64,000 nucleotides of DNA from Strigamia acuminata (Eukaryota; Arthropoda; Chilopoda; Geophilomorpha; Linotaeniidae): positions 6,607,601 to 6,671,600 of the forward strand of contig OX442324.1 of NCBI GenBank assembly GCA_949358305.1, in the 5' to 3' direction. The first letter of the stretch is position 1. The number at the start of each line of letters is the position of its first letter. Below the pieces are notes generated by a model. It was not told where the DNA came from. It saw only the letters and a list, made by a program, of their open reading frames with translations, and did not search any database. This document shows positions 1 through 12,034 of this stretch, one piece after another. The translations under genes were made by a program, and so were the position numbers.

Positions 1-1
1 C

Positions 2-211
2 GACGGGGACTTTAAACGAAACCCGTTCGGACACGTGTGCGAATTGCTGCCGAAGTCGGAGCACGTCGTGAAACTCGAGGCGACGTGCTACCGGTGCCGA
101 AGGGAAGCGGCGTTCATGAAGCGGACGTCGGGCGAAGAGGACGTTGTAGTGATCGGGGGCGCCGACAAATACGTTCCGACATGTCGCGCGTGTTTCGCGG
201 CGCGGCCATAG
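2..211 (+). CDS. Thymidine kinase 1, C-terminal exon (partial)
   Basis: The reading frame from base 2 to the TAG at 209-211 gives 69 residues with no ATG near its start, so it is the last coding piece of a gene that begins outside the window. It carries the features of TK1-family thymidine kinases: D-G-D-F-x-R-x-P-F-G near the start, VVKLEATC, two CxxC pairs (CYRC and CRAC) that in this family hold a structural zinc, and the nucleoside-binding segment VIGGADKYVP. The enzyme phosphorylates thymidine in the cytosolic salvage pathway. A short Ala-rich tail follows the last cysteine pair. A polyadenylation signal candidate (AATAAA) lies near 322. TK1-type enzymes also occur in large DNA viruses, but the surrounding intron-containing genes favour a host gene. 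Confidence 0.88.
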   Translation, partial: DGDFKRNPFGHVCELLPKSEHVVKLEATCYRCRREAAFMKRTSGEEDVVVIGGADKYVPTCRACFAARP

Positions 212-777
212 ACCGACCGATCGAATCGAAGAATTTGTCACCGTCATCGCCGCCATTCGTTTAAAGTTACGCATTTTATTTTATTTTTGATTTTTTGTAC
301 AGCTCGGGAAACGACAAACCGAATAAAAATCTACAAAACGGAGAAAGACGAGAGAAACGAGTTTATTTATTTTTAAAGCCCGTGAAAACAGTGTTGTGGA
401 CCTGCGCGCCGCACGATGCGCATGAGCACACGAGACTCGGACAATTTTCATCGAGAAGCGCAACGTTGGATCGTTCACTCGCCGGACACTCGCTCGTTCA
501 AAACACCAATTAGCCGGCACGTTCGCCGTTAGAAGCATTGGCCACGTGGACAGATCGGACGCTCGGAGGTAACTCGGTTTAACCTTCCTTACTTTATTTT
601 TTGTTTGTTTGTTTGTTTGTTTGTTTGTTTGTTTGTTTGTTTGTTTGTTTGTTCGTTTTTTCCCTCGAGCATTCGTCCGGGTCGTTCGCGCGGCCATTGT
701 TTCGTTATTTTTTTTTTGTCTTTGTCTTTGTTTTTGTTTGTTTGTTTTTGTTTGTTTGTTTGTTTGTTTGTTTGTTT

Positions 778-827
<50 letters not shown>

Positions 828-914
828 CCGTTCATTCATTCATTCATTCATTCATTCATTCATTCATTTATTTATTTATTTATTTATTTCTTTATTTACA
901 ATACTAATAGACGA
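212..914. repeat. TK 3' region with simple repeats
   Basis: No gene was recognised. The stretch has an AATAAA near 322, then a TTTG-repeat block (about 600-652 and 738-780), a pure T run (about 780-827), and CATT and TTTA tetranucleotide runs to about 895. Apparent Phe/Cys/Leu-rich or Lys-rich reading frames here are translations of these repeats. Confidence 0.85.
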
Positions 915-1548
915 ATGGAAGAAAAAAGAACGCCCACCGCTCGTACGCGGCGCGTCAGGTTTCTGAGGCTTGGTGGGTGGGACCTCGCGAAGGCCGGCGG
1001 ATTCGACGAGCCCGAGTGCGGAAAGAAAACCAACGATCCCACGAAGATCAAGAGGGTCCGTATCGCGTCCCGACATTTTTCAATCCGGTTCAATTTGTTT
1101 ATTTTATTTTATTTTATTTTATTTTATTTTTTTCTTCCAGTCGCGTCGAGGGGGCGCGTCAGCGCGACCGCTGCCGCCGCCATTGCCGTCACGGTCGGGC
1201 GAAAAGAAGAGCGAGGGTGCGGCGCCGGAGACGACCGTCGAGGGGGTGGTGGCGAGGACGGAGGAGATGCTGAAAGCGATGCTGGAGAGACTGGAGAAGC
1301 GATTCGAGAGCATGTTCAAGAGAGTGGAGGAGAAATTCGAGAGGATGCTGGAGGAAATGCAGGGGAGGTTGCTGGAAGCGGCGGAGCGGGTGGAGACGGT
1401 GGAGCCGTTGGAGCCGGTGGAGCCGGTGGAGATGGTGGACGATGACACGGACCCGATGGCGGACGACTATGCGGACGAGACCGAGGGCGACGAGGGGGCG
1501 GCCGACGGCGGCGGTGGCGACGACGGAAATTCTTCGATCGAATATTGA
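915..1548 (+). CDS. Small acidic coiled-coil protein, two exons
   Basis: Proposed exons are 915-1055 and 1141-1548, both in phase 0, giving 182 residues. The ATG at 915 opens a basic 47-residue exon. The donor is GTCCGT, which is weak; the acceptor is strong (T-rich tract then CTTCCAG). The second exon encodes a Pro-rich stretch, a heptad-like helix rich in Glu, Lys and Met (repeated LE..F..M pattern), then PVEPVE repeats and a strongly acidic Asp/Glu/Gly tail ending at TGA. An AATAAA lies near 1728, just before a poly-A run. The gene sits downstream of the TK exon on the same strand. I do not recognise a family. The exon pairing is inferred; the second exon is the firmer part. Confidence 0.5.
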
Positions 1549-1737
1549 GGGTGGCGGCCGAGAGAATTTTATTCGTTTATTTATTTATTTATTTATTTAT
1601 TTATCTACTTGTTCATTTATTTGTCTGTTCATTCCCCGTGTGAACTGTGGACAGGTGTTCCGCGGTATCATATTATTATTATTATTATTTTTTTTTTTTC
1701 CCCCTCGTTGCATATTTGAGGCCAAAAAATAAAATGC

Positions 1738-1775
<38 letters not shown>

Positions 1776-1956
1776 TTGTTCGTTTTTATATTTGTTTATA
1801 CATTCTTTATACATCGTTTATACATTTGCACATTAAAACATTAAAAAAAAAACTAAAAATTTTAAAGAAACATTGAAAGACGACCGAAAAATTGACAAAT
1901 TAACAAATTGAAAAATTGAAAAATGGAACGAGGAGCGATGGTGGTGGTGGCGGCGG
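1549..1956. other. 3' region between convergent genes
   Basis: This AT-rich stretch separates the end of the plus-strand coiled-coil gene from the end of the minus-strand Ala-rich gene. It has TTTA repeats (1575-1600), an ATT run, an AATAAA near 1728, and a pure A run at about 1740-1773. No gene is seen. Confidence 0.7.
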
Positions 1957-2690
1957 TTACATCGTTGAGCTCCTGGCGCGGCAACGACGGAGTCCTCGCG
2001 CGCTCGCCTCTACCGCCGTCGCGGCCTCGTCGACGGCGATGGTGGCTGCCTCAGCCGCCCCGACCGCACCGGCCGCCGTGACGACGGCGTCGACCGCCTC
2101 CTCGTTGCCCGTCGTGGCCGCGACCACCGCTACGGCCGCCGCGACCGAGCTGAAGGCCGCGCGGGTCGCCCACGTGGCCAGGCGGGCCGCCACGACCACC
2201 GACGTCGTGCCCACCGCCATGGCCACCTCTGGAACGGGAAACTCGAGGGCGCGGGCGACGCCCTCGGCCGCCCTGCACGCCGCGGCGGAGCGACCGGCCG
2301 CATCCACCGCCGCGCCGATCACCTCCATGTCCGGCGTGATGGGTGGCGGTGGAATTCTAAAAAAAAAAAAAAAAAAAAAAAACCAAAAGAAATTAAAATA
2401 AATAAATAAATCATGTAATTGATCGATCACGGTACTCACGGGTAGCCGCGGGCCGCGCGACCGGCCCATCGGGACGCCCTGCCCCGTCCCGCGCCCAGGT
2501 TCCACTCGACCATGGAGCGTGGCAGCGGCGGCGGCTGTGGAATCCTTAGAAAAAAAAAAATAAAGATAAAAGAAAGTCGGTCGGTTGGCTGGTCGATTAA
2601 CCAACTAGCTAACCGACTGACTGACTGACTGACTGACTAACTAAACGGTCGCGAAACTTACGAAGGGTGGTCGCGGCGATGTCCCGACAT
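1957..2690 (-). CDS. Ala/Pro-rich hypothetical protein, three exons
   Basis: On the minus strand, exons 2690-2662, 2544-2440 and 2356-1957 join through two phase-2 introns with donors GTAAGT and GTGAGT and acceptors CTAAG and TTTAG, giving 177 residues. The start ATG is at 2690-2688. The second exon has a Pro-rich segment followed by a Gly/Arg-rich one. The third opens with IPPPPITPDMEV and is then almost half alanine, ending at TAA. Matching phases at both junctions support the model. A further exon upstream is possible: 3076-2975 has an ATG, stays open and ends at GTAAGC, but no acceptor was found to join it. No family is recognised, and Ala-rich frames arise easily in GC-rich DNA. Confidence 0.45.
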
Positions 2691-3360
2691 GTCGGCGGCG
2701 GCGATGAGGATGTTGACGGGGAAAAAAAAAAATGGACGAACGAATGGAGTGGCTAGATTTAAATAATAAACAAACAAACGGGTGAGCGAACGAACGAATG
2801 AACGAACGTACGAAAGAGAAAATTCGCCGATCGGACCGAACCGAACCGAACCGAACCAAACCAATCAATTAATCCCGGTCGCGCGTCGGCGGCCGAGAAA
2901 CGGGAGGACGCGTGTCGATCGGTCGAGTTGGTTTCGGTCCGACCCGACCCGATCCGATTGACGATCTCGCTTACCTTTCTCGGCAGGAGCGACGAAAGGG
3001 GAGACGAAGAAGCCAGTAGGTCGATCAACGAGTGGGGATGAGAGGGATACGGACGAGCGTGACGCGAGCGCGACATCCGGTGGCGAAAATTGGAAAATGC
3101 GGCCGCTGAGAATGGGCGAGTGGGTTCTCAGACGCCCTCCCGACACATCGCGGATAAGGTGATGCGAAGGGTTTTCTTTCTTTTTTTTTTTTTTTTTTTT
3201 TTTTCTTTTTTTTTTCCTTTCACCCGACCGCCACACGAGACGGTGGCGACGATGATCGACGGGGGGGGGGGGAGAAAAATTGAATAAAATTGAAAATTAA
3301 AAAATAAAAAATAAAACAAAATAAAACAAAATAAATAAAAATAAAAATAAAAATAAAAAC
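2691..3360. other. Upstream region of Ala-rich gene, simple repeats
   Basis: This stretch holds a possible upstream exon (2975-3076, minus), repeated ACCGA runs near 2835-2860, a T run at about 3180-3204, a G run near 3264, and AAAAT-type repeats at 3290-3360. Nothing else is supported. Confidence 0.5.
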
Positions 3361-3539
3361 AAAAGGAGAACCGAATCTTTCGACTCTCCCCCACCCCCTC
3401 GCAACCCCGCGGGAAAGTGTTCATCATCACCATCTCGAAATAATAAGGGACCAAACTGGAACGGCACAATATTTGGCAATATCAACTGAAATGCTGTGGA
3501 ATGCGTGTTTGACAATACAGCTTTGTCGGAAATGAAAAG

Positions 3540-3621
3540 TCGGCGGGAGCGGGACTCGAACTCTCGGTCACCAACTCCGTGCGGCAGGTCACCCTGCCCG
3601 CTCGGCCACCCGGGCCCGAAG
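3540..3621 (-). mobile_element. SINE tRNA-like head, copy 1
   Basis: The minus strand has a pol III A-box-like TGGCCGAGCGG and a B-box-like AGTTCGAGTCC, spaced as in a tRNA with a long variable arm (Leu/Ser-like). It begins GGCCCGGGTGGCC. The repeat context and lack of a clean acceptor stem make a SINE head likelier than a working tRNA gene. Confidence 0.75.
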
Positions 3622-3995
3622 ATAAACCGTCCTCGTGGCCGTCTAGAATTTCGTCGCTTCGAATTTCTTCCTTTTCTGTTTTAACCCAACTCGACTCGGC
3701 AGCCCCGTTCGAATCTCGGGGAGGAAAAAACAAAAAAAAAAAAGAAAAGAGAAAAAAAGAAAAGAAGAGAAGAGAAGAGAAAAAGAATAGAAATAAAAAC
3801 AAAAATATGAACGAAAAAAATAAAAACAAAAGGAGAGCCGAATCTTCCGACTTCCCCCCACCCTCTCGCAACCTCGCGAGAGAGTGTGCCTCACTATCTG
3901 AAGAGAAAGAATGGCGCACAACCGTGCAATAGACTCGACAATGTTAAGATAGATATGAGTGTTTCTGTGATACAGTTTTTGCCAGAAATGAAAAA

Positions 3996-4078
3996 TCGGC
4001 GGGAAGCGGGACTCGAACCCTCGGTCACCAGCTCCGTGCGGCAGGTCACCCTGCCCGCTCGGCCACCCGGGGCCGAAG
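3996..4078 (-). mobile_element. SINE tRNA-like head, copy 2
   Basis: This has the same A-box (TGGCCGAGCGG) and a B-box GGTTCGAGTCC, closer to the pol III consensus than copy 1. The flanking SINE body continues to about 3827 on one side and 4179 on the other. Confidence 0.77.
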
Positions 4079-4466
4079 ATAAACCGCCCTCGTAGCCGTC
4101 TAGAACCGTCGCTTCGAATTTCTTCCTTTTCTGTTTTAGCCCAACTTAACTTAACTCGGCAGTTCTGTTCGAATCTCGGAAAAAAAGAAAAGAAAAGAAA
4201 AGAAAAAGAATAAAAATAAAAACAAATATATGTATGTAAACGAAAAAAATAAAATAAAATAAAATAAAATAAATAAATAAATAAAAGGAGAGCCGAATCT
4301 TTCGACTCCCCCCCCACCCTCCCGCAACCCCGCGGGAGAGTGTTCATCATCACCATCTGAAGAGAACTAATAAGTATGGACGAACGAACTGGAACGGGGC
4401 AATATCAATCGAAACCCCAGGAATGCGTATTTGTTTGACAATACAGTTTTTGCCAGAAATGAAAAA

Positions 4467-4548
4467 TCGGCGGGAAGCGGGACTCGAACCCTCGGTCACC
4501 AGCTCCGTGCGGCAGGTCACCCTGCCCGCTCGGCCACTCGGGGCCGAT
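4467..4548 (-). mobile_element. SINE tRNA-like head, copy 3
   Basis: The B-box is GGTTCGAGTCC and the A-box region reads GTGGCCGAGCGG. Similarity to the other units stops just upstream of the head (about 4556), so this copy lacks the leader found in copies 1 and 2. Confidence 0.75.
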
Positions 4549-4570
4549 GATAAAGCGCCGCCAATTTCAA

Positions 4571-4845
4571 CGACAACGTTCGCCGTCGTTACCATTCATT
4601 CTCGCCGTTGTTAATCGTCGTTAATTAGTTACCGGTTATTAATTATTTTTTGTTTAATAATAATTATTATTATTATTACTATTATTTATTTGTTTGTTTG
4701 TTTGTTTGTTCATTTTTTTTTTATTTTTTTCGTGTCGTCAGCTGACTGGCTGGCTGACGGACTGACAGGCAGGCAGACAGACAGTCGCATTCCGACCACG
4801 CCATAGGTTTTTTTTTTCTCCGACGCCATTTTTTTTTTTTTACGG
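4571..4845. other. Upstream region of the Glu/Arg-rich gene
   Basis: ATT repeats (4660-4690), TTTG repeats (4688-4710) and T runs are seen. This is probably 5' flanking sequence of the gene starting at 4846. No promoter motif is clear. Confidence 0.5.
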
Positions 4846-6441
<1,596 letters not shown>

Positions 6442-6769
6442 TTGATTGGTTGGCCGATCGAGCTAATTAATTCACACGTTTTCGTTTCACTTGTCTGTTT
6501 TTGTTCGTTTTTATTGATTTGTTCGTTTGTTTTCTTTTTTTTCTTTTTCTTTGTCGGCATCGACAATACGTCGTCATTGTTGCCTTTGTTAATAAATAAT
6601 AAAATTAACTTACAAAAAAAATGGAATAAATGAATAAATAAATAAATAAGCAAAACAAACAAAACTACTCCGCCGCGTTCTGGCAAATGGAGGAATGAAA
6701 TAAAACAAAATTAACCGGCCGGTTGGCCGCCCGAGCGTCGGCGCGCGCTCGGTCGTGGAAACGTCGCGG
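6442..6769. other. Shared 3' region of two convergent genes
   Basis: The plus-strand coiled-coil gene and the minus-strand piggyBac-type gene end toward each other here. Plus-strand AATAAA signals lie near 6590-6600 and a minus-strand AATAAA near 6510. The remainder is TTTG/TTTC and AAAT simple repeat. Confidence 0.6.
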
Positions 6770-7494
6770 TCACTTGTCCGCGCCGGCCACGTGGATCTGA
6801 AAACAATCGCGACCGTGTTTCGGCCGGCACAGGTTGATTTCGCAGGGGACGCACCACCAACTGCTCTCGTGCCGTTCCTTGCGGCGCACGTAACACACCT
6901 TGCACCGCTTGCTCTTGGACGTGTGTTCGAGCCGGTGGACGACGGGTCCGCCGGGCGCGGGGGCCGCGCCCGGCACGGCCCCCTCCCGTCGAGACACGAG
7001 TTGGGTGGCGAGCGCTCTCCTGAACTGCAGCTGCGATCGGCCGCCTCGCGCGCCCGAGGTCGCCTCGAGCATATTGATTCGGGCGTTGACGCACACTGGA
7101 AGAAGAGAAGAGAAGAGAAGCGAGAATTAATTAGCGACGGATTAATCGGTGGCAAACGGCGCCCCGCTCACCTTGGTTCAGCTTGTGGAAGAAGAAGTAC
7201 CGGTGCCAGTACGGGGAACGGCGCCCGATGCGGAACGAGGAGACCAGCCTGTTCAGCACGTCCACCCAGTGGAAATTGCGCGTGTACGAAAGCGCGGGCG
7301 CCGGGCAACGGACGTCCACCCTGTTGCCGCCGATGCGACGGGAGACGTGCCCGGGCGCCGCCAACGGGTCGACGTTCGTGCTGAGCAGACTCACGGTCGT
7401 CGTGTCCCTCCACCAGGTAAGCAACAGTCGGCCACTCTGACGATGCAGGAAATCGCCTATGAATAAAAAAGAAGTGAAATCAATCAATCAATCG

Positions 7495-7578
<84 letters not shown>

Positions 7579-9175
7579 GCCGACGATGCGAAGAGCGAGC
7601 GGGCGGTTTACCTCTCGCGTTGGCTCGGTACCGCTTGGGGTCCGGGAGGTCGGGCGGCATTTGGGCCGCGTTGGACCGCAGCGTCCCGACGGCCATTGTG
7701 TTGTGGCGGGCAAAGAGGTGCTCGAACAGCACGGCGGACGTGAATCGATTGTCGCACGCAATCGTGTGCCCTTTGCCGAGGTAGTGCCTGGCGACGTAGA
7801 CGACGATGCGTCCGATGATGCTGCCCGGGTACCTGGAAACGAAAAAAAGAGAAAAGAAAAAGAAGGAATTGTGAGAACGAAGGAGAGAAACAGCGACGAC
7901 GAAGTGACTCACTCTGGCTCCGGCTCCTCGTCCGGGTCGAAGAACATTTTGGCGCGTTTGCCGATGTGCGCCTCGTCGTTCAGCACGTAGGCGGTGCCCG
8001 CGTCGCATAGTGTGAACAACTCGAAGCCCCATTTGATGGGCTTGGCCGGTTGACGGACCTGGGAAGAACGTTAAAGAAAGAAAGAAAGAAAGAAAGAAAG
8101 AACGAACGTTAGAGAAAAACGAGATCGGAGGGCGACCCCCGCACGCACCTTCATCTCCGATCGACCCCGGTAGGCGATCATCGATTCGTCGACGCAGAGA
8201 GTTTGGCTGGGCTCGCGGCACGCGCGAAAGCGCTTGTTCACCAGATCGGCGAACAAACGGACTTTCGTCGTGCCGTCGTCTCGTTCGCGTTCCTTCAAGA
8301 ACGCCGCCCTCTCTCCCGTCGTGCTGCCGCCGTCGGAGCCGGCCGCCGACCCGCCAACGCGCAGCCGCTGGTACGACGGCTGCGTGCTGTAGTGGAGATA
8401 ACGCGAAACCTCTTCGAACCGTTGGCGCGTCATCGCTCGTCGGACGGCCGGCGCGCCGAGATCGCCGGGCCTGTCGCCCTGCCAGTAGTGGCGCAGTTCG
8501 GGCTGTCGGTTGTAACCGGTGAGCACGAGAATGCCCAGGTACGCGTACAGCTCGTCCAGCGCCAGGGGTCGAACCGGCCCACGTGCCCTCTGCCGAGGAA
8601 GAGGAGGAGGAGGAGGAGGAGGAGGAGGAGGAGGAAGGGGAGGAAGGGCTAATTGTCGTCGAGCGGCCGCGTCGGCCGCCCCCCGGTCGCCCGCGGTGAG
8701 GCGCACCCTCAGGTCCGCGCACCGCGCCCCGGGTCGGGTGCCGCTGCCACCGGCAACGGCCACGACGCTCCCACCGGCAGCAGTCGTCGTCGTCGTCGCC
8801 GCCGTCGTTCGTCTGGACTTTGGACCTCGTGGCCGTGGCCGCGACGCGGCGAGCACCTAGAACGAAAACGAAAACGAAAACGAGCGTGAGAGTGAGTGTC
8901 GCGGATCGTCACCGTTGTTTTTTTCTCGGCACCTGCGCTCGCGCCATTTCCTCCTCTCTCGCCTCTCTCCGGATGGCTCGATTCGTCGCGGTCACGATGA
9001 AACGGGCCGCCTCGCCGAACAGCTCCTCGAAGTAATCGAACTCCGAGCTGCTCGGCACGCAGCGACCGCAGTAGCCGGGCGTCCCGCCGGCGAAACCGAC
9101 GTCCTGCCGGTACGACGTCGTCGCGGCGACCCACACGCGCGCGCCCGCGTCCGTTTTGGGGAAACCGTCCGTCAT
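6770..9175 (-). CDS. piggyBac-type transposase gene, six exons
   Basis: Exons 9175-8933, 8856-8149, 8058-7913, 7832-7612, 7456-7172 and 7095-6770 join in frame (phases 0, 0, 2, 1, 1) to give 642 residues. All introns are GT-AG. The catalytic region matches the piggyBac DDE family: LGILVLTGYNR, then CVDESMIAYRG (Asp about 304), ACDNRFTS (Asp about 393) and HWVDVLNRL (Asp about 505, equivalent to the GGVD motif). The C-terminus has a cysteine-rich domain (CKVC, CVPC, then further Cys and His), as in piggyBac. Exon 2 has a Pro run coded by a GGA repeat. The family cuts and pastes at TTAA. No terminal inverted repeats were found nearby. Five introns and an open frame suggest either a domesticated gene or an intron-rich autonomous element. 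Confidence 0.85.
7478..7578 (+). repeat. CAAT tetranucleotide repeat in an intron
   Basis: About 25 near-perfect CAAT units lie in the intron between exons 4 and 5 of the piggyBac-type gene. Confidence 0.9.
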
Positions 9176-9639
9176 GGCTTAAACGAACGAACGAACGAAC
9201 GGACGAAACGGTCGTTTAGCCAACCAATCAATTAATCAATTAATTGATTAATAAATTAATAAACACGAACCGGGAAAGTTGGTCGGTCGGCTGGCTCGTC
9301 TTTCTTTATTGGTTTATTTCTCGTTTCTCGTTTCTTTTTCTTTCTTTTTCGACGATGGTGCGTGCGGATTGAATGACGCCGTCGAGCGGGGTCAAAGGTA
9401 GGAATGGGTGTTGTTTTGCTGCGGCGCAAACTCTGTAGAGCGGCACCTGACGACGCGGACTGTATTTATAAAAACAAAACGAACCAAATAAATGAATGAA
9501 TGAATGAATGAATGAATGAATGAATGAATGAATAAAAAGAGAGAAGAATGGAAAGAAATAAGTAAAAAAAATAAATAAAATAAAAAAGTGGAATGAAATA
9601 AAATAAAAGAACGAGAGGAGGGAGGTCGAATAAAATAAA
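9176..9639. other. 5' flank of the piggyBac-type gene
   Basis: This contains GAAC repeats, a TTAA-rich stretch near 9225-9260, and an AATG repeat at about 9490-9530. No gene or inverted terminal repeat was found. Confidence 0.5.
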
Positions 9640-9780
9640 GAAGGGCCGATACCTTCGACCCCCCCTCCCGCGGGTCTTGCGAGAGAGTAGTATTCATGAG
9701 AATGCGTTAGTAAAGTACTCATTTGTAACAAATCAATCATAGAAGAAGGGTTTCTGAGAAAACATCGGTGAAATGAAAAG

Positions 9781-9861
9781 TCGGCGGGAGCGGGACTCGA
9801 ACTTTCGGTCCACGTCTCCGTGCGGCAGGTCACCCTACCCGCTCGGCCACCCGGGGCCGAA
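9781..9861 (-). mobile_element. SINE tRNA-like head, copy 4
   Basis: The minus strand has TGGCCGAGCGG (A-box-like) and AGTTCGAGTCC (B-box-like). The variable arm differs from the other copies (GGAGACGTGGACC). Confidence 0.73.
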
Positions 9862-10195
9862 GATAAACCGCCCTCGTAGTGGCTTGGAATTGTGTCGGCC
9901 CCAATTCGAGTACTCTATTCTACTTCACTTTGGCCAAATGAACGAAAGAGAGACGCGAATGAATAAATGAATAAATAGATAAATGGGTGGAAATAAAAAA
10001 AATAAATAGAAAAAAAAAAATAATGAAAATAAAGTGAAATAAAATAAAGAAGGGCCGATACCTTCGACCCCCCCTCCCGCGGGTCTTGCGGGAGAGTATT
10101 GCCCATGAGAATGTATTAATAAACCACTAGTACGATAACGAGTAATTACGAAGAAAGAAAGAGATGTTACCGAATAATTTCGGAGAAACGGAAAG

Positions 10196-10275
10196 TCGGG
10201 AGAGCGGGACTCGAACTCTCGGTCACCAGCTCCGTGCGGTAGGTCACTCTACTCGCTCGGCCACCCGGGGCCGAA
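10196..10275 (-). mobile_element. SINE tRNA-like head, copy 5
   Basis: The A-box-like TGGCCGAGCGA and B-box-like AGTTCGAGTCC are present, with several substitutions in the anticodon-arm region relative to copies 2 and 6. Confidence 0.72.
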
Positions 10276-10640
10276 GATAAAGCGTCCTCGTGGTCGTCTA
10301 GAATTTCGTCGCTTCCGATTCGAGTATTCGTTTCATTTTGGCCGAACGAACGAGAGGAAAAGAGACGAAAGGAAGAAAAAAGAAAGAAAGAAAGAAAGAA
10401 ATAAATAAATAAATAAATAAATAAACAAATAAATAAACAAATAAATAAACAGACGGGTAGATAGGTAGGTGGAAATAAAATTAAAAATAGAATAAAATAA
10501 AATGAAATAAAATAAAGAAGGGCCGATACCTTCGACCCCCCCTCCCGCGAGTCTTGCGGAAGAGTAGTATTTTCAAGAACTTGTCACAGTATAATAAACC
10601 AACTAATACAAATCAATCATTCAATGTTGCCAACGAAAAG

Positions 10641-10722
10641 TCGGGGGAGAGCGGGACGCGAACCTTCGGTCACCAGCTCCGTGCGGCAGGTCACCCTGCC
10701 CGCTCGGCCACCCGGGGCCGAA
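10641..10722 (-). mobile_element. SINE tRNA-like head, copy 6
   Basis: The A-box-like TGGCCGAGCGG is intact. The B-box-like segment reads GGTTCGCGTCC, with a substitution at a normally conserved position. Confidence 0.72.
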
Positions 10723-10778
10723 GATAAAGCGTCTTCGTGGTCGTCTGGAATTTCGTCGCTTTCGGTTCGAGTGCTCTA

Positions 10779-10865
10779 TTTTACTCTACTCTACTCTACT
10801 CTACTCTACTCTACTCTACTCTACTCTACTTTACTTTACTTTACTTTACTTTACTTTACTTTACT
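10779..10865 (+). repeat. CTACT / TTACT pentanucleotide repeat
   Basis: CTACT units pass directly into TTACT units, a pentanucleotide microsatellite that has shifted by a single substitution. Confidence 0.9.
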
Positions 10866-11032
10866 TCGGGTTTCTTTCTTTTTTGTTTGTTTCAACCTCG
10901 TAGGTTGATTTGAACGTTTTTGAGAAGAAATGAAGAGAGAGAGAGGCGAGGCGTGTGGTTTACTCGCTGATTTATTCGAGAGAGCAGATAACACAACAAC
11001 AAAATGTATATATATACATGTGTATATGTATG

Positions 11033-11100
11033 TATGTATGTATACATAAACAAATAAATAAATGAATGGGTGAACGAATGAATGAACGAATGGAGAAAAA

Positions 11101-11175
<75 letters not shown>

Positions 11176-11440
11176 AAAAAATAAATAAAAAAAATAAATA
11201 AATAGGTCGCGGACGACGTCGTCGATGTCGCTCGCGCGTTCGGTCGTCCACCTCGCTCGCTCGCTGTCTGCCTGTCCAGCTCGCGTCATTCTAAGTCGGT
11301 CGGTCGGTCGGTCGGTCAATCGGTCGGTCGGTCGTTCTAAGTCGGTTGGTCGGTCGTTCGTTCTAAGTCGGTTGGTCGGTCGGTCGGTCGGTCGTTCTAA
11401 GTCGGTCGGTCGCTCGCTCGCTCGCTCGCTCGCTCGCACC
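11033..11440. repeat. Tetranucleotide repeat block
   Basis: TATG and AATG runs are followed by a long AAAT array (about 11097-11205), then GTCG and CGCT tetranucleotide arrays (about 11295-11437) that abut the last recognised exon of the zinc-finger gene. No gene is seen within the block. Confidence 0.85.
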
Positions 11441-11987
11441 GACTCGAAGCTCCGGTCGTCGAGTGCATACGGCGGACGGTCACAGTATTCCAATAGAAAC
11501 TCCGCGTGGTCTCGGTCGATATCCTCCGTTGCCGCGATCAACCGGACCATGTACTCCGGGACCAGGACCTTGGGCACTATCGTCGCGAGACGATCCGGCG
11601 GCATGCGGGGAATGCCTTTCGGTGGAAGCAAACCGACCTCCGCTTCGTAGAGACCCTCGATCTTGCGAACCAGCCATCGACTCTGAAACGTGAATGGAAA
11701 TTTAAACGAGCGAACAAACAAACGAACGAGCGAACGATTCGTTAACCCGTACCACCGCCTTGTCTCTGATCAACGCCTCGTGTTGGTCCGTCACCAGGTC
11801 TTCTCGCGCGCTGGTGGTCCCTTTAAACGCGCTCATCCGCCAACTCGCCGACTCGCCTCGGAGGACATTCGCGATGTGCCGGTAGCAAGCGTGCTCTTTG
11901 CGGGCCAGGCCCTCTTTGGTCGTGTAGACGGAGCACCTGCGAGAGAAATTCGGGATTAGTTCGACGAACGAAAAACGATCAACACCG

Positions 11988-12034
<47 letters not shown>

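Larger units (their letters stand above)
3361..4570 (-). repeat. Cluster of three tandem tRNA-derived SINEs
   Basis: Three related units repeat with periods of about 466 and 458 bp, all on the minus strand. In sense orientation each has a leader, a tRNA-like head, a short linker, a conserved CG-rich block (complement of 3364-3437, 3830-3898 and 4288-4360), and a tail of TTTTA/ATTT repeats. Simple-repeat tails separate the units, so the cluster could come from repeated insertion into earlier tails or from unequal exchange. Confidence 0.75.
9640..10760 (-). repeat. Second cluster of three tandem SINEs
   Basis: Three units start at about 9640, 10045 and 10516 (periods about 406 and 471), all minus strand and in the same order as the first cluster. 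Their conserved block (GAAGGGCCGATACCTTCGAC on the plus strand) differs from the first cluster, so these belong to a distinct subfamily with the same tRNA-like head. Confidence 0.75.

Noticed and set aside
601-966. Phe/Cys/Leu-rich frames near the start of the window
   Set aside because: They translate TTTG, T-run and TTTA repeats.
10972-11440. Continuation of the PHD gene as a Ser/Arg/Thr-Asp-rich then Tyr/Leu/Ile-rich tail
   Set aside because: The frame runs through GTCG and AAAT tetranucleotide repeats; a donor-like GTGCGA at 11439 in phase 0 is a likelier exon end.
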